Source: DASPRM01 sp035319065
Lineage (GTDB): Bacteria > Acidobacteriota > Terriglobia > Terriglobales > Acidobacteriaceae
Length of the DNA: 5,975 nucleotides
Direction: 5' to 3'
NCBI GenBank assembly: GCA_035319065.1
Contig: DATHDM010000285.1
Location: 1-5,975 of the forward strand
The position numbers and the translations under genes were made by a program. This document shows, one piece after another, positions 1 through 5,148 of this stretch. The notes under the pieces are model-generated. The model had not been told where the DNA came from. It worked only from the letters and a program-made list of their open reading frames with translations, and ran no database searches. Position 1 is the first letter of the stretch, and the number at the start of each line of letters is the position of its first letter.

Positions 1-166
1 GGCCGTCAAGCGCGCGGGCGAGTCTGCCGCCCCGGGCGACATCGTGCTGCTGGCTCCCGCATGCGCCAGCTTTGACCAGTTCCAGAACTTCGAGCAGCGC
101 GGCGCGCTGTTTAAAGAGCTGGTGCAGGCCATGGCACAACGAGCAGCCTCCGGGGCAAGGGCGTGA
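1..166 (+). CDS. murD: UDP-N-acetylmuramoyl-L-alanine--D-glutamate ligase, C-terminal end (partial)
   Basis: The last 54 codons of a reading frame that enters from the left edge (first full codon at position 2) and stops at TGA 164-166. The visible residues include APACASFDQFQNFEQRG, the hallmark near the C-terminus of MurD, where the ACAS-D-F block contributes to the D-glutamate pocket of domain 3. MurD is a cytoplasmic ATP-dependent ligase that adds D-Glu to UDP-MurNAc-L-Ala. Only about the last tenth of the protein is present, so the ATP site and the central domain cannot be checked. A short Ala/Arg-rich tail (MAQRAASGARA) follows the conserved block. The stop lies 9 nt before the ftsW start, which points to one operon. 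MurD is preferred over MurC, MurE or MurF because of this specific motif and because it sits directly before ftsW. Confidence 0.93.
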   Translation, partial: AVKRAGESAAPGDIVLLAPACASFDQFQNFEQRGALFKELVQAMAQRAASGARA

Positions 167-170
167 GAAG
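165..170 (+). promoter_or_regulatory. Shine-Dalgarno of ftsW
   Basis: GAGAAG overlaps the murD stop codon and lies 5 nt before the TTG at 176. It supports that rare start codon for ftsW, because no ATG is available before the first membrane segment except one deep inside it. Confidence 0.6.
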
Positions 171-175
171 ACAAC

Positions 176-1267
176 TTGGCTAAGCGCGTCAGTGTAGACA
201 AGACGCTGTTCACGGTCACGCTGCTACTGGTCTTTGTGGGACTCGTGATGGTGTTCAGCGCCTCGGCCGTGATGGCCAAGGAGCGTTTCGGCTCGCCCTA
301 TAACTTCCTCTTCCGGCAATTTGCCTGGGCGGTTGCAGGGCTGCTTGCGATGTTCATCCTGATGCGCATCGACTACCAGCGTTACAAACAACCGGTGATC
401 GTCTTCTCCCTGCTGGGGCTGACCAGCCTGCTCCTCATCTCGGTATTCTTTCTGGACCGATCGCACAATACCCACCGCTGGTTCCGCCTGGGACCCCTTT
501 CCTTCCAGCCCTCGGAGCTGGCCAAGCCGGCGCTGATCCTGTTTCTGGCCTATTTTCTGGATTCACGGGTCAGGCAGATGGATGACTGGCGGCGAACTCT
601 GCTGCCCGCGATCACGCCAACTCTCATCCTTGCCGGGCTGATCGTGTTGCAGCCCGATTTGGGCACTTCGGTTGCTTGCGTGGCGATCACCGCGGCGATT
701 CTCTATGTCGCAGGCATGCGCCTCAAGTATTTCGCCTTCGCCCTGGCCCCAGTACCCGTCCTCTTCTGGATTCTGGTACTAAGAGTGAAGTGGCGGTATC
801 AACGCATCCTCGCATTCATGGACCCGTACTCCGATCCCCTGGGGCGCGGCTTTCACGTCATCCAGTCGCTGATTGCCGTGGGGACTGGTGGTCTGGCCGG
901 GCTGGGCCTGATGGAAGGCAAGCAGAAGCTGTTCTTTCTTCCCGAACCGCACACCGATTTCATCTTTGCGGTCATCGGCGAAGAGTTTGGTCTGCTGGGC
1001 GCCTTCTGCGTTGTGGTTCTGTTCGGGATTTTTCTCTACCGTGGACTGCGCACCGCCATGTTGACTGGCGACGTCTTTGGGCGCTATCTGGCGGCGGGCA
1101 TTGCCAGCATGATCATGATCCAGGCTCTGTTCAACATGAGCGTGGTGCTGGCGATGGTCCCGACCAAGGGAATTCCGCTGCCATTTATCTCCTACGGTGG
1201 ATCCTCGCTGTTTGTCATGCTCGCCAGCGTCGGTGTACTGCTGAACATCAGCAAACAGGTGGAATAG
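176..1267 (+). CDS. ftsW: Septal peptidoglycan glycosyltransferase FtsW (SEDS family)
   Basis: A 363-residue polytopic membrane protein of normal FtsW/RodA length. In the family, FtsW polymerises lipid II into glycan strands at the division septum, working with a class B penicillin-binding protein. Hydrophobic segments are visible at about residues 12-33, 45-63, 74-93, 114-129, 145-180 (two), 185-203, 262-288, 302-328 and 341-357. The SEDS signatures are present: FMDPYSDPLGRGFHVIQS (214-231), the extracytoplasmic LPEPHTDFIF (255-264) carrying the conserved Asp261 thought to be catalytic, and PTKGIPLPFISYGGSS (329-344). The TTG start is supported by an SD at 165-170 and by an N-terminus of usual form: a short basic tail, then TM1 ending in VMVFSASAV. 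FtsW is preferred over RodA because of its place between murD and murG. The stop is separated from murG by one base, and the murG SD lies inside the last ftsW codons, so translational coupling is likely. Confidence 0.95.
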   Translation: MAKRVSVDKTLFTVTLLLVFVGLVMVFSASAVMAKERFGSPYNFLFRQFAWAVAGLLAMFILMRIDYQRYKQPVIVFSLLGLTSLLLISVFFLDRSHNTHRWFRLGPLSFQPSELAKPALILFLAYFLDSRVRQMDDWRRTLLPAITPTLILAGLIVLQPDLGTSVACVAITAAILYVAGMRLKYFAFALAPVPVLFWILVLRVKWRYQRILAFMDPYSDPLGRGFHVIQSLIAVGTGGLAGLGLMEGKQKLFFLPEPHTDFIFAVIGEEFGLLGAFCVVVLFGIFLYRGLRTAMLTGDVFGRYLAAGIASMIMIQALFNMSVVLAMVPTKGIPLPFISYGGSSLFVMLASVGVLLNISKQVE

Positions 1268-1268
1268 G

Positions 1269-2345
1269 ATGCGGGCTGTGCTGGCGGGAGGCGGCACCGG
1301 GGGGCACGTGATCCCGGCCTTGGCGATTGCCCAGGAACTGAGGCAACGCTACGCCGCCAATATCCTCTTTATAGGGACAGCGCGCGGCATCGAAAACCGC
1401 CTCGTCCCCGCCGCGAACTTTCCGCTGCAGTTGATCAGGGTGGGGGCGCTTAACCGGGTGAGCCTGGCAACCCGCGTCCAGACCCTGCTGCTTCTTCCCA
1501 ACGCAATCCTTCAGGCGCGGAGGATGCTGGGAGAATTCCAGGCGGAAGTGGTGATCAGTGTGGGCGGATACGCCTCCGGCCCCACCATGGTGGGTGCGGC
1601 GCTGGGCGGCAGGCCGGTGCTGATCTTCGAGCCGAACTATGTGCCGGGTTTTGCCAATCACTTGGGATCACGAATGGCCGCGGCCGCGGCTATTCAGTTC
1701 ATCGAGACGGGAAGGCACTTCCGAAACGCCAGGGTGACGGGAATTCCGGTGCGGCAGGCTTTCTTTCACGTTCCGGCCCGGCCCGCGAACGGAAAGCCTA
1801 CGTTGCTGGTCTTCGGTGGAAGCCAGGGAGCGCACGCGATCAACGAAGCGGTGTGGGGAGCGCTGCCCGGGCTTGCCCGGAGGCTACCGGGGTTGACAAT
1901 CATCCACCAAACCGGCGAGCGCGACTACAATGAGGCCCAGGCACGCTACCAGCAAGCGGGTATGGCGGCGGAAGTCTTCCGGTTCATCGATAACATGCCG
2001 GAAGCATTCGGCCGTGCGGATTTGCTGATATGCCGGTCTGGTGCCAGCACGGTTGCGGAGGTAGCGGCTGCCGCCAAAGCGGCGATTTTTGTGCCTTTGC
2101 CCACTGCTGCCGATGATCACCAGCGGCGAAATGCCGAAGCATTGGCGAAGGCGGGAGCCGCCCAGTTGCTGCTGCAGTCGGACCTGACTCCCGGGCGACT
2201 GACCGATACGGTAGCAGCGTTGCTGGGGGACCGGGCGCAGCTGGCGAGGATGTCCGAGGCCGCGAAAAAGCTGGCACACCCGGATGCCGCCAAAGAGATC
2301 GCCGAGATGGCGGCAGAATTGGCCGCGAGGCGCCGCAAGAGCTAA
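1269..2345 (+). CDS. murG: UDP-GlcNAc--lipid I N-acetylglucosaminyltransferase MurG
   Basis: 358 residues, the usual MurG length, with a GT-B double Rossmann fold. The family transfers GlcNAc from UDP-GlcNAc to lipid I on the inner face of the membrane to make lipid II, the FtsW substrate. Visible motifs are the N-terminal G-loop GGGTGGHVIPA (7-17, His13), GGYASGP (99-105), GGSQGAHAIN (183-192) and the UDP-GlcNAc pocket CRSGASTVAEVAA (255-267, Glu264) followed by DDHQRRNAEAL (282-292). The hydrophobic stretch TLLLLPNAIL (72-81) fits the membrane-facing patch of the N-domain. One oddity is that the usual HEQN block reads FEPN (120-123), so the conserved His is replaced by Phe. The ATG start has an SD (AGGTGG, 1257-1262) 6 nt upstream, and the protein begins right at the first beta strand, which is normal. 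It lies 1 nt after ftsW and 6 nt before murC. Confidence 0.96.
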   Translation: MRAVLAGGGTGGHVIPALAIAQELRQRYAANILFIGTARGIENRLVPAANFPLQLIRVGALNRVSLATRVQTLLLLPNAILQARRMLGEFQAEVVISVGGYASGPTMVGAALGGRPVLIFEPNYVPGFANHLGSRMAAAAAIQFIETGRHFRNARVTGIPVRQAFFHVPARPANGKPTLLVFGGSQGAHAINEAVWGALPGLARRLPGLTIIHQTGERDYNEAQARYQQAGMAAEVFRFIDNMPEAFGRADLLICRSGASTVAEVAAAAKAAIFVPLPTAADDHQRRNAEALAKAGAAQLLLQSDLTPGRLTDTVAALLGDRAQLARMSEAAKKLAHPDAAKEIAEMAAELAARRRKS

Positions 2346-2351
2346 CTCGAG

Positions 2352-3767
2352 ATGTTTGCCAAGATTCAGCGCGTTCATTTCGTGGGGATCGGTGGAATCG
2401 GCATGAGCGGCATTGCCGAGGTGCTGCTGACCCTGGGCTATAAGGTCTCCGGTTCAGACCTGAAGTCTTCGCCGATAACCCTTCGCTTGCGGAGTCTGGG
2501 AGCCATCATTTTCGAAGGTCATAGCGCGGAGAATGTTTACGGAGCGGAGGTGGTGGTGACCAGTTCGGCGATCGCCGCCGGCAATCCTGAGGTTGCGGAA
2601 GCGGGACGGCTGCATATCGCGGTGATCCCGCGCGCGGAAATGCTGGCGGAGTTGATGCGGCTGAAGTATGGCATCGCTGTTGCGGGCATGCATGGCAAGA
2701 CGACCACGACGTCCATGGTGGCGGCGGTACTGGCTGCGGGAAATCTCGATCCCACCGTGGTGGTTGGCGGCCGGGTCGATGCCATGGGCTCCAACGCCCG
2801 CCTGGGAAAGTCGCAGTACCTGGTGGCCGAGGCGGACGAGAGCGACCGCTCATTCTTGCAGCTGTCGCCAGTGCTGGCGGTGGTTACCAACATCGACCGC
2901 GAGCACATGGATTGCTATCGCGACATGGGCGACGTGGAAGACACGTTTGTGGCGTTTATGGATCGCGTCCCCTTCTACGGAATGGTGGTGGCGTGCAGTG
3001 ACGACGATCCCCTGCGCGGGATTCTGCCGCGCGTACGGCGCCGCATCGTGACCTACGGCACACGGACGGATTCGGACTTCGTTGTTGGTCCTGCCGAGGA
3101 AACGGCGTCCCAGGAAGCTGGCGCAAGCCTGAGCCGATTCAGCGTGTGTTACCGCGGGAAACCTTTGGGAGAGTTCCGGCTGCAAATTCCCGGAACCCAC
3201 AATGTGCTGAATGCCACTGCCAGCATTGCGGTGGGAGTCGGACTGGACATTCCGCCTGACCGCATTCGCGACGCCCTGGAGAGCTTCCGCGGTGTGGATC
3301 GGCGATTCCAGTTGAAGGGGACCGTGGACGGGGTGAGCGTGGTAGATGACTACGGCCATCATCCCACGGAGATCAGGGCTACCTTGGGGGCAGCGCGCCA
3401 GGTGATCCAGGGACGCCTGCATGTGATCTTTCAGCCCCATCGTTACACCCGCACTCTGCATCTGCTGGAGCAGTTTGGACGAGCTTTCGGCGAGGCCGAC
3501 AGTGTTTTTGTGCTCGACATCTATCCCGCGAGCGAGGCGCCGATTGCGGGAGTCACCGGCCAGGCTGTGGCCGAGAAAATAGTTTACCTGGGCAGAAGGC
3601 CGGCCCTCTACGTGAGCTCGTTTGACGATGCAGTGACCGCGGTCTCCCCGATCGTCCAACCCGGGGACATGATCATGACGCTGGGTGCAGGCAACGTCTC
3701 GCAACTCGGCCCCCTGCTTCTGGAAAAACTCGCAATGGCCAGGGCAGGCGCCGCGGGTAGTAAGTAG
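2352..3767 (+). CDS. murC: UDP-N-acetylmuramate--L-alanine ligase
   Basis: 471 residues, full length for MurC. It is a cytoplasmic ATP-dependent ligase adding L-Ala to UDP-MurNAc, the first amino acid of the stem peptide. The three Mur-ligase domains are clear. Domain 1 has the N-terminal nucleotide-binding VGIGGIGMSGIAEV (11-24), specific to MurC/Mpl. Domain 2 has the P-loop AGMHGKTTTTSM (111-122, Lys116), EADESDRSF (160-168), NIDREHMD (180-187) and GTHNVLNA (281-288). Domain 3 has GVDRRFQ (314-320), DDYGHHPTEI (332-341) and QPHRYTRT (361-368). The Met in AGMHGK stands where Thr or Ser is more common, and is probably neutral. MurC is preferred over Mpl by operon position and by the DDYGHHPTE block. 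The start is ATG with only a weak SD (AAGAG, 2337-2341) within the end of murG, so it may depend on coupling. No murB or ddl follows, unlike many dcw clusters. Confidence 0.96.
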   Translation: MFAKIQRVHFVGIGGIGMSGIAEVLLTLGYKVSGSDLKSSPITLRLRSLGAIIFEGHSAENVYGAEVVVTSSAIAAGNPEVAEAGRLHIAVIPRAEMLAELMRLKYGIAVAGMHGKTTTTSMVAAVLAAGNLDPTVVVGGRVDAMGSNARLGKSQYLVAEADESDRSFLQLSPVLAVVTNIDREHMDCYRDMGDVEDTFVAFMDRVPFYGMVVACSDDDPLRGILPRVRRRIVTYGTRTDSDFVVGPAEETASQEAGASLSRFSVCYRGKPLGEFRLQIPGTHNVLNATASIAVGVGLDIPPDRIRDALESFRGVDRRFQLKGTVDGVSVVDDYGHHPTEIRATLGAARQVIQGRLHVIFQPHRYTRTLHLLEQFGRAFGEADSVFVLDIYPASEAPIAGVTGQAVAEKIVYLGRRPALYVSSFDDAVTAVSPIVQPGDMIMTLGAGNVSQLGPLLLEKLAMARAGAAGSK

Positions 3768-3822
3768 TCGGATACCCCCTCGCCCGACTGGAAACCTAAA
3801 GGCAAACTTTCAACCGTATCGC

Positions 3823-3845
3823 GAAAGGCCGCGCCGCAGGCTTTC
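3823..3845 (+). other. Imperfect hairpin in murC-ftsQ gap
   Basis: GAAAGGCC (3823-3830) can pair with GGCTTTC (3839-3845): seven pairs with one bulged G around an 8-nt loop. The flanking GCG and CGC could lengthen it slightly. No T-run follows, so it is not a classic rho-independent terminator. It might slow or partly stop transcription coming from murC, or it may be chance. Confidence 0.3.
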
Positions 3846-3846
3846 A

Positions 3847-3875
3847 TCGCCAAGCTTCTGAGTGTTTGCTATAGT
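3847..3875 (+). promoter_or_regulatory. Candidate sigma70-type promoter P1 upstream of ftsQ
   Basis: TATAGT (3870-3875, 5/6 to TATAAT) is preceded by TG at 3867-3868 with one base between, which makes an extended -10. Seventeen bases upstream is TCGCCA (3847-3852, 4/6 to TTGACA). Transcription would start near 3882, leaving a leader of about 105 nt before the ftsQ ATG that contains both DnaA-like sites. It lies in the only long gap after murC, which is where ftsQ-specific transcription would be expected. This is pattern matching by eye; promoter motifs of this phylum are not well known to me. Confidence 0.4.
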
Positions 3876-3888
3876 CTGCCAGCGCAGG

Positions 3889-3921
3889 TTTTCCACAGCG
3901 ATAACGATAGAAATTTGCACA
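3889..3921 (+). promoter_or_regulatory. Pair of DnaA-box-like sites
   Basis: TTTTCCACA (3889-3897) matches the DnaA-box consensus TTWTNCACA at all nine positions. ATTTGCACA (3913-3921) matches at eight of nine, in the same orientation, with 15 bases between the two. They sit between two TATAGT boxes and within 100 nt of the ftsQ start. DnaA bound here could link division-gene transcription to the replication state. The second site covers the -35 area of the downstream promoter candidate. It could still be chance, since a nine-base degenerate motif is short. Confidence 0.35.
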
Positions 3922-3942
3922 CGGCTGCGGCCAACCCCACGC

Positions 3943-3948
3943 TATAGT
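3943..3948 (+). promoter_or_regulatory. Second candidate -10 element (P2) upstream of ftsQ
   Basis: TATAGT, inside a GCTATAGT octamer that exactly repeats 3868-3875. A start near 3955 would leave a leader of about 32 nt before the ATG at 3987. The best -35-like hexamer, TTGCAC (3915-3920), is 22 nt away, which is too far for an ordinary sigma70 promoter. P2 is therefore weaker than P1 or needs an activator. Confidence 0.25.
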
Positions 3949-3986
3949 TGCTTCGCGGCGTTTCTCTAAAGACCAAACCATTTCTG

Positions 3987-5027
3987 ATGGTGCGGAATAA
4001 CGGTCCACTCTATCCGGGCGACGAACCTTCCCCTCGCGCGGGCACACCTGCCGCTTCCCAGGTGGCCGATCCCGAACCGGATTTCCGGCTGAATGACCTC
4101 GATGTAGAAGAGGAGTCACCGTTCCTGCGCGCGCAGAAGCGCGTGCCCGTCCGCCGGGGAGCCTTGCGCGGCAAGAATGCCGGCTACCTCAGGATCACGA
4201 TTGTGCTCGCGGCGGTGCTGGCTGCGACGACCCTGGTCGCCATGATCACCTATCAGTACAGCTCGCACTCCTGGCGGTTTCGTCTGGAATCGAGCGACCG
4301 CATTGAGATTACCGGAACGCAGCACATCACCCGCAAGCAGGTGATGGAGGTCTTGGGCGGCGACATTGGGCGCAACGTCTTTTTCATCCCCCTGGAAGAG
4401 CGGAAGAAACAACTGGAAGAGATTCCATGGGTGGAGAGCGCGGCGATCATGCGCCTGCTTCCTGATCGGCTGAAGGTGGAAATCAAGGAGCGCACGCCAG
4501 TTGCGTTTGTGCAGGTCGGGTCGCGGATGGCTTTGATCGATAGCTATGGCGTGGTCATGGATCTGCCGGCGGGCGGAGCCCGGAAGTATTCCTTTCCGGT
4601 GTTGGTCGGAATGACGCCGTCGGAGCCGCTCTCGACGTGCGCGGCCCGCATGAAGATCTATGCCGAGCTGGTAAGGCAGCTCGATGAGGGCGGGGCGCGC
4701 TATTCCCAGGATTTGAGCGATGTGGATCTGATTGACCCGGAGGATGTGAAGGTCACGGTGAGCGACCCAGCCGGCAATGTCCAGGTACATCTGGGTGGCG
4801 CGAACTTTGCCGAGCGTTTCAGGCTCTACAAAGCGCACGTGCAGGAGTGGCGGCAGCAATTTTCCAGATTGGATTCCGTGGACTTGCGCTACGACGGGCA
4901 GGTCATCGTGAATCCAGATGCACCCGAGGCCAGGAAGCAGGTCCCAATACAGCCGGCGCCTGCCAAAGTGCGGCCCGCCAATCTGCATCCAGGGGGAAAG
5001 AAGGCCTCAGCACGCCATGTGAGGTGA
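3987..5027 (+). CDS. ftsQ: Cell division protein FtsQ (POTRA-domain divisome scaffold)
   Basis: 346 residues from the ATG. A bitopic inner-membrane protein that, in the family, binds FtsB/FtsL in the periplasm and links early and late divisome proteins. In order: a cytoplasmic tail of about 67 residues, acidic and Pro-rich then strongly basic (SPFLRAQKRVPVRRG, 44-58); one membrane segment at about 68-90; a POTRA domain at about 97-170, with IEITGTQHIT (106-115) and IPWVESAAI (146-154); then LPDRLKVEIKERTPVA (158-173) leading into the beta domain up to about residue 310. A basic, Pro-rich tail of about 35 residues follows. The frame is open back to a TTG at 3948, but that codon overlaps a promoter-like box and has no SD, so the ATG is preferred. 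The ATG also lacks a good SD (AAAGA is 14 nt away). Placement between murC and ftsA supports the call. Confidence 0.92.
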   Translation: MVRNNGPLYPGDEPSPRAGTPAASQVADPEPDFRLNDLDVEEESPFLRAQKRVPVRRGALRGKNAGYLRITIVLAAVLAATTLVAMITYQYSSHSWRFRLESSDRIEITGTQHITRKQVMEVLGGDIGRNVFFIPLEERKKQLEEIPWVESAAIMRLLPDRLKVEIKERTPVAFVQVGSRMALIDSYGVVMDLPAGGARKYSFPVLVGMTPSEPLSTCAARMKIYAELVRQLDEGGARYSQDLSDVDLIDPEDVKVTVSDPAGNVQVHLGGANFAERFRLYKAHVQEWRQQFSRLDSVDLRYDGQVIVNPDAPEARKQVPIQPAPAKVRPANLHPGGKKASARHVR

Positions 5028-5099
5028 TTTGCGGCCCGATCCGAGGGAGTGGAGCCGTTGCGAATTGAATGGGGACCTTCTCCGAGGGCATTCTTTGCA

Positions 5100-5116
5100 C
5101 CAGCCCTTGCGGCTGG
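5100..5116 (+). other. Perfect short hairpin in the ftsA leader
   Basis: CCAGCC (5100-5105) and GGCTGG (5111-5116) form a perfect 6-bp GC-rich stem with a CTTGC loop. It ends 32 nt before the ftsA start and has no T-run after it, so it is not a terminator. It may affect mRNA stability or translation initiation of ftsA, or be incidental. Confidence 0.35.
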
Positions 5117-5138
5117 GATGATCGATGGGATGTTGAGC

Positions 5139-5143
5139 GAGGG
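5139..5143 (+). promoter_or_regulatory. Shine-Dalgarno fixing the ftsA TTG start
   Basis: GAGGG lies 5 nt before TTG 5149. An in-frame TGA at 5134-5136 rules out any start further upstream, so this SD and the TTG define the ftsA N-terminus. Confidence 0.7.
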
Positions 5144-5148
5144 ATAGT

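Larger units (their letters stand above)
5058..5147 (+). other. Possible 29-codon micro-ORF between ftsQ and ftsA
   Basis: The frame runs from TTG 5058 to TAG 5145-5147, with GAGGGA (5043-5048) 9 nt upstream as a possible SD. A GTG at 5049 in the same frame is too close to that SD. It ends over the ftsA SD and one base before the ftsA start, so its translation could couple ftsA to upstream ribosomes. It is in the same frame as ftsQ, immediately after the ftsQ stop. The peptide (MRIEWGPSPRAFFAPALAAG then MIDGMLSEG) is not one I recognise, and its third codon positions look less GC-rich than those of neighbouring genes. It is probably not a functional protein gene. Confidence 0.15.

Noticed and set aside
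676..1311. 211-codon + strand frame overlapping ftsW and murG
   Set aside because: It is the shifted frame of ftsW, Arg/His/Gly-rich and not membrane-like, and it contradicts the strong FtsW frame.
1893..1898. TTGACA, a perfect -35 hexamer inside murG
   Set aside because: No -10-like sequence is found at 16-18 nt downstream (the bases there are GC-rich), so it is probably a chance match in coding sequence.
2850..3704. 284-codon open frame on the minus strand
   Set aside because: Opposite the conserved part of murC, which carries all family motifs on the + strand; the minus product has no domain I recognise.
3798..3810. AAAG-GCAAA-CTTT mini hairpin after murC as terminator
   Set aside because: The stem is only 4 bp, is AT-rich and has no T-run after it, so it is too weak to call.
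3948..3950. TTG as the ftsQ start
   Set aside because: It has no SD, follows an in-frame TAG directly, and overlaps a TATAGT box. The ATG 39 nt later is more plausible.
4116..4988. 290-codon open frame on the minus strand
   Set aside because: It lies fully opposite ftsQ, has low-complexity His/Arg/Leu-rich content, and no recognisable motif. It is a mirror of GC-rich coding sequence.
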